A stretch of 64,000 nt of DNA, from contig JAWKZG010000009.1 in the NCBI GenBank assembly GCA_041396125.1, forward strand, positions 62,001 to 126,000, in the 5' to 3' direction. Below are positions 46,035-55,691 of this stretch, piece by piece. A program made the translations under genes and the position numbers. Within the stretch, counting starts at the first letter, position 1. Each line of letters begins with the position of its first letter. A model generated the notes under the pieces. That model ran no database searches. It was given only the letters and a program-made list of their open reading frames with translations, and had not been told where the DNA came from. This DNA is from JAWKZG01 sp041396125. Its GTDB lineage: Bacteria; Pseudomonadota; Gammaproteobacteria; Competibacterales; Competibacteraceae.

Positions 46035-46828
46035 CACTGCACCCTCGCATCACGCACCACCAGCCAGTGCTCCAAGAGCAGCACCAGCGCGTACAGCGCC
46101 ACCCCGATCAGGCTGATCAGTAGCACGGCCATGAACATGGCGGCTGTATCCAGGGTGACCTGCACCTGCAGCATGACATAGCCCAGACCGCTGTCCGAGC
46201 CCAGAAACTCACCGACAATCGCCCCGGCCACGGCCAGCACCGCCGCCACTTTCATGCCGGAGAAAATATACGGCAAGGCACCGGGAAGCTGGATTTTGGT
46301 AAACGTCTGCCATTTTGACCCCCGCACCGAGCGCACCAGATCCAGCAGATCGGGGTCTACTTCACGCAGACCGCGCGCCGTCGTCAAAACGATAGGGAAA
46401 AACGCGATGGAAAAGGCGATGATGATATTGGGCATGACACCATAGGAAAACCAGACAATAATCAGCGGCCCCAGCGCCACTTTGGGAATCATATTAAAGC
46501 TGAGCAGCAGCGGCATGACGCCTGCCTCGATGGTTTTCGACCAGGAGAACAGCAAAGCCAGCAGCACGCCCACCCCGACTGCCAGAAAATAACCGCCGAA
46601 AATTTCCTGGATCGTAACCCAGCTGTTATAGCCCCAGCGATAATGGGCATCCGCCAGTGTCGCTACGGTATCCAGCGGCGATGGCAGAATAAATTTGGGA
46701 ATCTCGCCGAGCTCGACCGCCAGATACCACAGCAGCAGCAGCAGCAGATGCACCACTACCCCCAGCCCGATACGGCGCACGGTGTTGGCCGTGTCACCTC
46801 CTTGCCAGCCACCCACGCCCTTAATCAC
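46034..46828 (-). CDS. ABC transporter permease, NitT/TauT type
   Basis: 264 residues with about six helices and the ATPase-coupling EAA-like region near PALLSFNMIPKVALGPLIIVW (in part; LREVDPDLLDLVRSVRGS follows). Start is GTG 46828, overlapping the end of the DapA-like gene by 8 bp, so all three are coupled. Confidence 0.85.
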   Translation of the reverse strand: MIKGVGGWQGGDTANTVRRIGLGVVVHLLLLLLWYLAVELGEIPKFILPSPLDTVATLADAHYRWGYNSWVTIQEIFGGYFLAVGVGVLLALLFSWSKTIEAGVMPLLLSFNMIPKVALGPLIIVWFSYGVMPNIIIAFSIAFFPIVLTTARGLREVDPDLLDLVRSVRGSKWQTFTKIQLPGALPYIFSGMKVAAVLAVAGAIVGEFLGSDSGLGYVMLQVQVTLDTAAMFMAVLLISLIGVALYALVLLLEHWLVVRDARVQ

Positions 46829-47891
46829 CCAGCCAGCGGTCTAGATTAGCCTGTACGAAGGCATCATCGTTAAGCTCGGGATAATCGGCGTAGACCCGGT
46901 CAATCAACGCGCTTTGGCCGGGACTCAGTTGTTCATCCGGGTCCAGACACCAGATGCCGCGCAACAGCCCCTGCCGGCGGAGCACCTCATGGCAACCGGC
47001 GATGCAGCCCCGATAGTCATGTGCAACATCAAAAAACGCGCTGTTACAGTCCGTGACCTGGCTGTCCAGGGCCAATAAATCGGTATTAATCCGGTCGGCG
47101 GCTACTGCTGACTGGATACGCTGCAATAGCCGAACAGCTGTGTGCGTCCAGACGCTCCAGTGCCCGAGCAAACCGCCACGCAGACGTACTCTGATCAATT
47201 GCTCACCGCGCCGGACCTCAAACGGTGTCAGCAGATCCAGCACAATATGATCATCGTTGCCGGTATACAGCATGACCCGGTCTTCTGCGCCGGCGGCGAC
47301 AACACCCCGCACAACGTCCAGGGTCCGGTAACGGTCAAACGGGGCGATTTTGATGGCGATGACATTTTCGATAGCGGCAAAACGCGCCCAGAAATGGGCC
47401 GATAAGGGAATGCCACCGACGGCGGTCTGCAGATAAAAGCCCATTATCGGCATCACAGCGGCCACCCGCTGACAGTGCTCGATCAGCTCATCTTCGCTGG
47501 CGTCACGCTGCGCTGCGAGACTGAGCAAACCGGCGTGATAGCCCAGCGCCAAAGCGGTCTCGGCTTCGGCACAGGCTTGTGCTGTGGAGCCACACAGGCC
47601 GGCGATCAACAGCCGCGAGGATGGATCCAGGCACCAGTCATGCAATGTTGTGGCAGCCTGTTCGAGCACCGGGGCATACATGCCGGCCTCGCGGATAGCA
47701 AATTGTGTGGTGTGTACCCCCACAGCCAGACCACCGGCACCGGCGTCAAGATAATAGCGGCTCAAACCACGCTGGTAGCGTGGATCGAGCTTGCGTTGTT
47801 CGGTTAATGCCAGCGGGTGTGCCGGGATAGCGGTACCCTGGCGTAATGTTGCCAGAGTCTGTTGTGGCCAGTCTTGCCAGTGTAAAGTCAT
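46821..47891 (-). CDS. DapA-like (dihydrodipicolinate synthase superfamily) aldolase
   Basis: 356-residue class I aldolase-fold protein. GGLAVGVHTTQFAIREAG and the later IGIKIAP-type segment VIAIKIAPFD carry the expected Schiff-base lysine (Lys in AIKIAP). Longer than DapA (~290) by a C-terminal region. Located between the ABC transporter genes and a divergent substrate-binding protein, so it may cleave or hydrate the imported compound. Confidence 0.72.
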   Translation of the reverse strand: MTLHWQDWPQQTLATLRQGTAIPAHPLALTEQRKLDPRYQRGLSRYYLDAGAGGLAVGVHTTQFAIREAGMYAPVLEQAATTLHDWCLDPSSRLLIAGLCGSTAQACAEAETALALGYHAGLLSLAAQRDASEDELIEHCQRVAAVMPIMGFYLQTAVGGIPLSAHFWARFAAIENVIAIKIAPFDRYRTLDVVRGVVAAGAEDRVMLYTGNDDHIVLDLLTPFEVRRGEQLIRVRLRGGLLGHWSVWTHTAVRLLQRIQSAVAADRINTDLLALDSQVTDCNSAFFDVAHDYRGCIAGCHEVLRRQGLLRGIWCLDPDEQLSPGQSALIDRVYADYPELNDDAFVQANLDRWLGD

Positions 47892-47974
47892 TGTTGAATT
47901 TTTTGTCGACTATAATGATTAAACGAATAAGTATTTTTACACATATTAGTTTATTTCGTAGAGGAGATCATGCA

Positions 47975-48991
47975 ATGACAACCACCATCCGCCCGTTTGC
48001 CAGTAAGCTTTCCCTGCTTGCGCTTGGCCTTGCAGCAGGTCTGGGTATACAAACCGCAGCACAGGCTCAGGAAGAGGTTAAATTCGCGCTGAACTGGGTC
48101 GCCGGTGGCGATCACGCGCCGTATTATTACGCCCAGGCTGAAGGCTGGTATGAACAAGCCGGTGTTAACCTGGTCATCGAGCAGGGCAAGGGCTCGGCCG
48201 CTGCCGCGCAGAAAGTCGGCGCAGGTGTTAATGAACTGGGACTGGCCGATCTGGCGACGGCATTAATCGCGCGCGGTAAAGGGGCAGACCTGGTCGGCAT
48301 CTATAATGTGTATGCCAATTCACCGCAGGGACTGTATTGGCTCAAGAGTTCCGGTATTCGCGGCATTCAGGATTTTCCCGGTAAAAAAATCGGTAATCCG
48401 GCGGGCGATGCCGCTCGCGCCATGTGGCCGGCGCTGGCCAAGGCACAGAACATCGATCCGGATTCGGTCACCTGGGTCAATATTGCGCCCAATGCCAAAC
48501 TGGGTGCCCTGAAAGCCAAGTCTATTGATATCACCACCTCGTTTTACAATATCCATCATATTTTTCAGCGCGAGCTGGGTGATGATATGGGCTTTGTCGC
48601 CTGGCGTGATATTGGCCTGAATCCTTATGGCAACACGATCATTGTCAATGGTGACTACCTCAAAAATCATGCTGACACGGTAGCCGCTTTTGTCAAAGTG
48701 ACCCAGCAGGCGTTTGCGGCCTGCGTTGAGACCCCGGAACCTTGCGTTGATGCACTGGTTGCCGCCAACAGCGCGCTGCAAAAAGATAATGAGCTCAGTA
48801 ACTGGAAACTGGTTACCGAGCTGATGAGCGATGAAATCTCCCGCACCGTGGGGCTGGGCTGGCTGGACGATGCGCGTATGGCATCGGATTATGACCTGGT
48901 AGAGACCTATCTGGGACTGGACGAACCGTTCGATGTCAAAACGGTATACACCAATGAGTTCATCGATAAATCGATCAAAATGAGTCAGTAA
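47975..48991 (+). CDS. ABC transporter substrate-binding protein, NMT1/THI5-like
   Basis: 338 residues with a Sec signal peptide (cleavage after AQA near 33). VKFALNWVAGGDHAPYYYAQAEGWY is the NMT1/SsuA-type opening, shown here only in part as FALNWVAGGDHAPYYYAQ. GAGGAG sits 8 nt before ATG 47975; the longer in-frame start at 47846 overlaps the divergent gene. It supplies the NitT/TauT permease and ATPase, whose genes are divergent. Confidence 0.87.
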   Translation: MTTTIRPFASKLSLLALGLAAGLGIQTAAQAQEEVKFALNWVAGGDHAPYYYAQAEGWYEQAGVNLVIEQGKGSAAAAQKVGAGVNELGLADLATALIARGKGADLVGIYNVYANSPQGLYWLKSSGIRGIQDFPGKKIGNPAGDAARAMWPALAKAQNIDPDSVTWVNIAPNAKLGALKAKSIDITTSFYNIHHIFQRELGDDMGFVAWRDIGLNPYGNTIIVNGDYLKNHADTVAAFVKVTQQAFAACVETPEPCVDALVAANSALQKDNELSNWKLVTELMSDEISRTVGLGWLDDARMASDYDLVETYLGLDEPFDVKTVYTNEFIDKSIKMSQ

Positions 48992-49049
48992 TATCTCATA
49001 CCAGCTGCGTCGCCAGGGCTTCATTCTGGCGGCACAGCCCAGCAAGACG

Positions 49050-50486
49050 CTATTCCCGCTTGATGGCTTTCAGGCGCTCGTAATCTTCACTCTGACGGTA
49101 AAAATCATCCAGCGGATAACAGCCGGAACGCAGTCCGTTACGCGGTGCGGTAGTGCAATCGCTGAACGTCCGGCAAATTAGCTTGCGCGCCAGTTTGCGC
49201 CCGGCCAGCACATCCTCCGGTAAATTGGGATACGACAGACTGATACGGCCCAGGCCGGGGCTGTCCATCCAGTTCTGTTCGACACAGCCGGCGGCAATAG
49301 CCGGCAAGTGTTGCTGCAGATACGTCAGCCCCGTCCCCACCACACCCAGTGTCGGAAAACGCTGTTTGATCCGGCGGCTGATATCCAGCAGACGGGCCAC
49401 ACCCAACAGCGGGTCTTCCGGCGGTTGATAACCGTCTGAGGGCGGGTAAAAAGCCGGTCGTTGAATATGCGGCGTGTAATAAGGGCTGCCGGCGCTGACA
49501 CAGACCAGCCCCACACCCAGCTTTTCAAGTTGCGCCACGAAGGCTTCTATCTCCGGCCAGTCGAGCGCCAGACCGCTATCGGTCGCGCCAAACGCATACG
49601 GATAGGCGCTGTCGGTTGTCGGCACACCGACCCCGTCCGGCCCGGCCTGGAAAGGCTGGAAATCAAAGGCTGAAAAGCGTACCGCGATAGCCAGTTCCGG
49701 GCAGCGCTGACGTACCCCGCTGATGACCTGCTGCAGAAAGTGCAGGCGATTATCCAGTGCGCCACCATAGCGACCGGGACGGGTGTAGGCACTCAGCAGT
49801 TCATGAGCGAAGTAGCCGTGACAATGTTTCAGGTCAACAAATTCAAAACCGGCGTCCCGCGCATGTACGGCGGCAGTAATATAGTCCTCGACCAACTGGT
49901 CTATATCGGCATCACTGAGCAGTGCAGCGGGTGCGGTGGTGTCATCGAGCCCGACGCGGCTATCCAGCCAGGGATGCGAATAAACAATGCGCGGCGCGGG
50001 TTTGCCCTCGGGACGGCACCAGCGCCCGGAATGGGTCAGCTGCAGACCGGTCAGCAGACCGTCTTGATTGCCGAATTTTGCCTGGTGCTGTGCCACAGCC
50101 TCCTGCCGGAGATGACGTATGGCAGCGACGGTGCTGGCATTTAAAACCAGCTGCCGGGGGTTGGCGCGGCCATCGTGCCGCACGGCGGTTGCCTCAAACC
50201 ACAGCAGTTTGGCACCACTTTCGGCAAAGCGCAGCCAGCGTCGCCGCACCAGTTCGGTCGGCGCCCCGTCAGGACTGCCGTCCCAGCCCTCCATGGGCAA
50301 AATGGTAAAACGATTGCCGAGTGTGATGCGGCCACGGCTGGCATCGTGAAAAGACCAGTCCGTGGCCAGTACTGCCTGGCTGGGCTGGCTTGTGAGCGGC
50401 AAGGATAACGCTGGCGAGAGTTCTGTCAGGTACTCGGCCAGCGCGGCAGGGGTGGCGTATCCGGGAATTTTGCGAAAACGTGGCAT
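49050..50486 (-). CDS. FMN-dependent oxidoreductase, old yellow enzyme family
   Basis: 478-residue single-domain OYE-like flavoenzyme: FTILPMEGWDGS, then GLQLTHSGRWCRP (usual H-x-GR region), FVDLKHCHGYFAHELLSAY (active His in HCHG, where HxxN is common), and RPGRYGGALDNRLHFL. A C-terminal CTTAPRNGLRSGC piece carries two cysteines. It may reduce an enone or demethylate. It follows the second tctA gene by 34 bp on the same strand. Confidence 0.82.
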   Translation of the reverse strand: MPRFRKIPGYATPAALAEYLTELSPALSLPLTSQPSQAVLATDWSFHDASRGRITLGNRFTILPMEGWDGSPDGAPTELVRRRWLRFAESGAKLLWFEATAVRHDGRANPRQLVLNASTVAAIRHLRQEAVAQHQAKFGNQDGLLTGLQLTHSGRWCRPEGKPAPRIVYSHPWLDSRVGLDDTTAPAALLSDADIDQLVEDYITAAVHARDAGFEFVDLKHCHGYFAHELLSAYTRPGRYGGALDNRLHFLQQVISGVRQRCPELAIAVRFSAFDFQPFQAGPDGVGVPTTDSAYPYAFGATDSGLALDWPEIEAFVAQLEKLGVGLVCVSAGSPYYTPHIQRPAFYPPSDGYQPPEDPLLGVARLLDISRRIKQRFPTLGVVGTGLTYLQQHLPAIAAGCVEQNWMDSPGLGRISLSYPNLPEDVLAGRKLARKLICRTFSDCTTAPRNGLRSGCYPLDDFYRQSEDYERLKAIKRE

Positions 50487-50520
50487 AAAGTAAGCGTTCT
50501 TGACTCGTTAGATAGAAGGG

Positions 50521-52038
50521 TTAGCGCTGGCCCGGCAGCAGTCGTAACAACAGACTGGCCAGCGTCTGGCGCAAGGATTTAAAGCTGAGCACTATAACGA
50601 TCAGGGTCAGCAAGGCCAATACAGCACTGATCGGGCGGGTCAGAAATGGCTCCAGGCTGCCATCAGACAGCACCATGCCGCGGCGCAGATTCTTGTCCAG
50701 AATCGGCCCCAGCACCACCCCAAGCACCAGCGGTGCCATCGGGTATTTCATCTCCCGCAGCACAAAACCCAGCACACCGAAACCGAGCATTACCCAGACA
50801 TCAAAAAGACGACTGGCGATAGCAAAAGCGCCTACGGTGCAAAGTACGAAGACCACCGGCATCAGACGTTCGCGCGGTACCGTCAGGATGCGCAGCAAGG
50901 GGCGGGTCAGCAGCAGGCCAAACAACAAAATAGCCAGCCCGGCATAAAGGATCATAGCGACAACTTCAAACACAAAACCGGGAAACTCGATCATGATCAG
51001 CGGACCCGGTCGCACGCCGTGAATAAACATGGCCGCCAGCAGCACTGCCGCCGGGGCAGAACCCGGTACCGCCAGCGTCAACACGGGGATAATGGCACCG
51101 GGCACCGCCGCACTATTACCGGTCTCGGCACTGAGTAAACCTTCTACGCTGCCATGGCCGAATTTTTCCTGCTCGCGGCTGGCCCGCCGGGCGGCGGCAT
51201 AGGATACCCAGGCCCCCATATCTTCGCCCACACCGGGAATCAGCCCCATGAAGGTTCCCAGAACACCGGAACGGGCAATGGTGCGGCGGTACGGCAGCAG
51301 ATCCCGCAGCCGTGGTACGATCCGGTCGCTGGCCTCTTTGACCGCTTCATAAGCCGGGTTTTTCATGACCGCCAGCACTTCGGCAAAGCCAAATGTACCG
51401 ACCAGCACCGGCAGCAGGCCAAAGCCACCGGCCAGGTCAATACTGCCGTAGCTGAAACGTTGATAGGCATGGATGCCTTCCTGGCCAACCATGGCGACCA
51501 GCAAACCCAGAAAACCGGCTATCCAGCCTTTTAACGGGTCGTCCAGCGCGGTTAAATGCCCCGAGATGACAATCCCGAACAAGGCCAGCCAGAAGAACTC
51601 GAAAGAGCCGAATTTGAGCGCAAATTCCGCCAGCACCGGTGCCAGCAGCGCCAGAAACAGCATCCCGATCAAGGTACCCAGAAAAGAGCCGAGGGTAGCA
51701 ATGCCCATCGCCTGCCCGGCCAGTCCGGCCCGCGCCAGCGGGAAACCATCCAGCGCACTGGCGGCATTGGCGGGGGTACCCGGTATATTCAGCAAAATAG
51801 CGCTGCGGCTGCCGCCATAAATAGCACCGACATACATGCACACCAGGATCAGAATGGCATCGCCGGCTTGCATGCGAAAAGTCAGTGTGGTCAGCAGCGC
51901 GACGCCGAGGGTAGCGGTCAGCCCCGGCATCATGCCGACGCAAATGCCGAGCAAGGTTGCCCAGCCGATATTGAACAGGGGCCACCAGTCGGCAAAGGCG
52001 ACCAAGGCGGCGGCAAAATAATGAAGTCCGTCTAGCAT
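50521..52038 (-). CDS. TctA-like large membrane subunit (second TTT system)
   Basis: 505-residue TctA homologue: GMMPGLTATLGVALLT, AILLNIPGTPANAASALDG and GVGEDMGAWVSYAAARR match the family. Intact, whereas its tctB and tctC partners upstream are broken, so the transporter may not work unless those breaks are assembly errors. Followed by the OYE gene. Confidence 0.88.
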   Translation of the reverse strand: MLDGLHYFAAALVAFADWWPLFNIGWATLLGICVGMMPGLTATLGVALLTTLTFRMQAGDAILILVCMYVGAIYGGSRSAILLNIPGTPANAASALDGFPLARAGLAGQAMGIATLGSFLGTLIGMLFLALLAPVLAEFALKFGSFEFFWLALFGIVISGHLTALDDPLKGWIAGFLGLLVAMVGQEGIHAYQRFSYGSIDLAGGFGLLPVLVGTFGFAEVLAVMKNPAYEAVKEASDRIVPRLRDLLPYRRTIARSGVLGTFMGLIPGVGEDMGAWVSYAAARRASREQEKFGHGSVEGLLSAETGNSAAVPGAIIPVLTLAVPGSAPAAVLLAAMFIHGVRPGPLIMIEFPGFVFEVVAMILYAGLAILLFGLLLTRPLLRILTVPRERLMPVVFVLCTVGAFAIASRLFDVWVMLGFGVLGFVLREMKYPMAPLVLGVVLGPILDKNLRRGMVLSDGSLEPFLTRPISAVLALLTLIVIVLSFKSLRQTLASLLLRLLPGQR

Positions 52039-52057
52039 ACAGTGGGCAGCGTGAAAG

Positions 52058-52572
52058 TCAGGGCAATTGAACCAGAAAGAGATAGCGAAAAACGGCTGTT
52101 ACCAGGGCTGAAACCACTACCGCCTGCAGTAGTGCGGAGGCCAGTCGGCGCAGCAGTAGTGCAGCAGGAACAGGCCAGCTGTCGCGGTATTTGAACAGGT
52201 TTTCGAACAGTGCGATAAACACGAACACAAACAGCAGGGTCGCCAGCCAGAATGGCAGCCGCCCGAGCAGACCGGCCGGCATAGCTGATCGTCAAGACCA
52301 GGCAAAGCCCTGCGGCGACGCCAGGCCGGGCTGATGCGATTGCCAGCGTGCGTTGTTTGTTTTGTTGCCTGAGTTGTCAGCCCGGCCTGCAGTGAACGCA
52401 GACACAGAATCGCGCCCAGTATGATCAAACCCCGCCCAGCAGGCCCGGTACCAGACCGGGCACGGTATAAGGGTTAACCCTACGCCAGACGCGGCATGCG
52501 CCAGGACTCGATCGCCACGGCAATACCGAGTGCGATCAAGACCAGCGAGGTCAGGAAATCAGCCTTGACCAT
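52058..52572 (-). pseudogene. Frameshifted tctB
   Basis: TctB-like sequence broken in several places. It starts MVKADFLTSLVLIALGIAVA (ATG 52572), continues in other frames through NPYTVPGLVPGLLGG, IILGAILCLRSLQAG and ISYAG, and ends GRLPFWLATLLFVFVFIALF with stop at 52058. At least three frame changes in ~515 bp. The pieces are in order and on one strand, so this was one gene. Confidence 0.7.
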
Positions 52573-52589
52573 AGCAGGCGCGGCAAGTA

Positions 52590-53590
52590 TTACGGTTTCT
52601 CGGATGCCAAGTTCTTCCGGTGTGACATTTTGGTTTGGTTGGCAGCATGAAAACTCCAGGCATCGCTTCTGACTTCATAGGCATGACCGCCTCTAATGCC
52701 TGCTCGCCGTGCAGTGGGGTGAACAGTGCGCCCCGGCTTAGCATAGGTTTTCAGGGCGTCGCTGTTTTTGATGGTGTTATCCCAGATCTGATCGAACGTT
52801 TGCTTAACCTCGTCCGGAATACCTTTCGGGATAAAAATTACCAAAACCTGTGCTCAAGACCGGCATTTTTCCGTCGACAAAATCCGTGATGGGCGGCACC
52901 CGACCAAAGCCTTCGATTTCCAGCGGCTGATTACCCAGCACAGCCAGCGGCCGCAATCTGCCAGCCCGAATCATTTCTTGCCTGCTCTGATGCCAGCTGG
53001 GTGGTGACCGCCGTTTCGCCGGATACCGTAGCGATAACCGCAGGGTTGCCGCCATCGTAGGTGACGTGTTTGTAATCCACGCCGGTCGCGCCTTTAATGC
53101 CCTCCATCGCCGCATGGCCGGATGAGCCGGAGCCAGCCGTTGCAACGGCTATGGACCGGGTTTTCATGGCTTCCAGCAATTGCCCCATATCCTGGTACGG
53201 GGTGTCCGGGTTAACGCTGACCACCGGGACATTGGTGACGGTCAGATACAGTTCCCAATCCTCGATCCAGGTGTCGAACAAGCCGAGCAATTTATAGGTG
53301 CCGAGCTGTTTCGGCGCACCGGCAGCCCAGGTATAGCCGTCATGGGCGGATTCCCAGACATTTTTCTTGCCGATGGAGCCGGACGCATCAGGCTGGTTTA
53401 CCACCAAATATTCTGCCCGAGCGCGGTTTCCAGTTCACCGGCGGTGACCCGGGTGACCCGGATCTGTCGCCCCGCCTGCACCCCAGGGTACGATGATGGT
53501 GATCGGATGATCGGGTTGCCAGGGGTAGTCAGCGGCAAAAGCGGGTACTGCGATACTGGCGGCCAGTACGGTGCCTAAAAGATATTTCAT
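52590..53590 (-). pseudogene. Frameshifted tctC / Bug-family receptor
   Basis: Starts at ATG 53590 after GAGGAG, with signal peptide and YPWQPDHPITIIVPWGAGGATD. Later pieces in other frames: NQPDASGSIGKKNVWESAHDG (shown partly), GSSGHAAMEGIKGATGVDYK, GNQPLEIEGFGRVPPITDFVDG, VIFIPKGIPDEVKQTFDQIW, and FTPLHGEQALEAV near the end. At least four frame changes; end position is approximate. Confidence 0.65.
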
Positions 53591-53658
53591 GGTGTGTGCT
53601 CCTCGCTTTATGGTCGTGTGGGTCAAAGATTATCGTGTCATAAAATTATAGGTATTGT

Positions 53659-54626
53659 TCAGCCAAGTTCCGGCCCGGTTATAGCAAACAGTTTGTCGGG
53701 CTGGTCCAGCGGCTGCTCGCGCTGCAGCAGCATACGGCTGAAGCCACGCTGCTCGACAAAGCCCAGCTCGGGCAAAAGCGCCAGTTGCTGTCGCGCCAGC
53801 ACATCGATCACGACAGATTCAGCACCTGGGCCAGTACTTGGGCTATACTTGGGCCAGTACTTGGTGTAGTACTGTTCAAGGCCGTCAATGTGGCAAGCAG
53901 CAAGTCGCTGGCAAGTGCGCTGTCGGTCGCGACCAGCGGGCCGAGCTGAGTCGCGTTCTGACCGTCGCGGCCCAGTACATAACCGCTGATGTCCCCGCTG
54001 GCGTTACGGGCAATATACGCACAGTGCGGCAAGCGCGCATACAGGGCTTGTAACAAGGCGTAACGCTCTGCCCCGAAAAGCGGGGCATCCCAGGCGGCCA
54101 GCTCGATCAGCTCAGTCGCTTGCAGCGGACGAACACAGTGTTGAGATGATAGCGCCTGTCGTGCCGCATCTGCCAGTATGGGGCGCGCCGCGATCAGCCG
54201 CCGGATCGGGTAAATATCCCTGAAACCGAGCGGCTGATAGACCGCGCGACCGGCCGGCGTGGCATCCAGTCCGACGATCAGACCCTGGCGGCTGAGTTGT
54301 TCAACTAAAAGTCGCAGTAATCGGGTTGCCAGACCTTGCCCGCGCCAGTCCGGCGTGACCAGCACCATGCAGATCCAGGCAAAGCGCCCGCCATAACTTA
54401 GAGCCAGGGCACTGGCAACGGGACGCTCATCGTGCCATAAACTCAGCGCATTGTCCCCTGCGCTGGCGAGTAATAAACGCCAATCGGCCAGGGTCTGGTT
54501 CCAGCCGGCTTGCCGGGACAAGGCCAGTAACTGCTCGGCTTCGGCCAGACGCGGTTGCCGCTGCTGCAGCGGCTTTGGCCAGCGTTCGGGATTGATTTTT
54601 GCGGAACTGATCTTAACGTCCTTCAA
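53659..54626 (-). CDS. GNAT-family N-acetyltransferase, frameshift in a tandem repeat
   Basis: Two-part GNAT protein. Acetyl-CoA loop VTPDWRGQGLATRLLRLLVE near residue 92 (Gln/Gly-x-Gly/Ala). As given the frame stops at 53808 inside a short imperfect repeat (GGCCAGTACTTGG twice, 53830-53870). In the next frame the protein continues VVIDVLARQQLALLPELGFV and GFSRMLLQREQPLD to a stop at 53659, which looks like the true end. Start is uncertain: TTG 54626 overlaps the MetE-like stop; no early ATG exists. Substrate unknown. Confidence 0.65.
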
Positions 54627-55620
54627 ACAGATCCCGACCCGCTACCAGCGCCGCAATCTTGGCGTCGGCGATGGGGCGTTTCAACATCCAGAAACCGCAA
54701 TCAGGATTAATGTATTTGACCCGACCCGGCCCGATGCACTGCTCGGCTGTTTCGATGGCTCGCGCCACTTCATCAGCGCTTTCGACATGGTTGGATTTGA
54801 TATCGATGACACCCAGTCCCATGCCGATGTCAGGCCGCAATTCCCGGAAAACCTGCAGCTCTTCAGGGGGGCGATGGGCATTTTCCATCACGATATGATC
54901 GACCTGCAGGGTGTTGAGATAATCCATCAGTTTGCCCCAGGTGCCACGTTGCACACTCTGCCCGCCATAGTTGCCAAAGCATAAATGGACAGCCGGTGTG
55001 CCGGGGATAGCGCGCAGCACTTTATTGATCGCTTCGGCAGCCCAGGGCCACTCATCCGGATGGCCTGGCAGATTGGCTTCATCCAGCTGGATGACCTCTG
55101 CGGTACAGTGTTTGACCTGCTCGGCCAGGGCATCAGCGATGGCCATTGTCAGGGCTTCGATATCCTGATAATGCTTATCGATCAGCGTTTTGGCCAGCAT
55201 ATGCGGACCAGTGACAGTGAATTTCAGCGGCCGGCTGGCGAGATTTTTCGCCCGCGTACAGGCATGCGGCAGATCCAGCTGGCCGCTGCTGATCGGCCCG
55301 TCCACAACGCCCGGCGGACGATCCCGGAATTTCATGCCGGGCTGGGCGCGAAAGGCCATGATTTCAGCAAAGCTCATTTCGGTGCGAATTCCTGCCATCG
55401 GGCGCACAAAATATTCGATCATGCCGTTGGTGGCGGGATGATTGACATCGAAGCGGTACAGCTCGCCATCACAGACCAGATCGATTCCGGCGTCCTGCTG
55501 GGTGGCCAAAACGACGCGGGTAGCATCAATCAGAGCCTGCTCGGAGGGCAGACTGACAAGCCAGTCAGGGACGGGATAGGAACCTACGACGGTGGTCTTG
55601 ATACGTGCGGTACGAGTCAT
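54613..55620 (-). CDS. MetE-like (cobalamin-independent methionine synthase C-terminal domain) protein
   Basis: 335-residue UROD/MetE-like TIM barrel: TTVVGSYPVPDWL opening, CDGELYRFDVNHP, KFTVTGPHMLAKTLID, QLDEANLPGHPDEW and HLCFGNYGGQ, then INPDCGFWMLKR near the end with the zinc-ligand Cys. Stand-alone proteins of this family transfer methyl groups to thiols or act in epoxyalkane:CoM transfer. Upstream of the GNAT gene and divergent from an epimerase gene. Confidence 0.78.
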   Translation of the reverse strand: MTRTARIKTTVVGSYPVPDWLVSLPSEQALIDATRVVLATQQDAGIDLVCDGELYRFDVNHPATNGMIEYFVRPMAGIRTEMSFAEIMAFRAQPGMKFRDRPPGVVDGPISSGQLDLPHACTRAKNLASRPLKFTVTGPHMLAKTLIDKHYQDIEALTMAIADALAEQVKHCTAEVIQLDEANLPGHPDEWPWAAEAINKVLRAIPGTPAVHLCFGNYGGQSVQRGTWGKLMDYLNTLQVDHIVMENAHRPPEELQVFRELRPDIGMGLGVIDIKSNHVESADEVARAIETAEQCIGPGRVKYINPDCGFWMLKRPIADAKIAALVAGRDLFEGR

Positions 55621-55691
55621 ATTGCTCTCTTCATGTTTTTATCTGGAAGGGTTGTTAGTATATTAAATGAATGTAGCTGGAGAATGTCATC

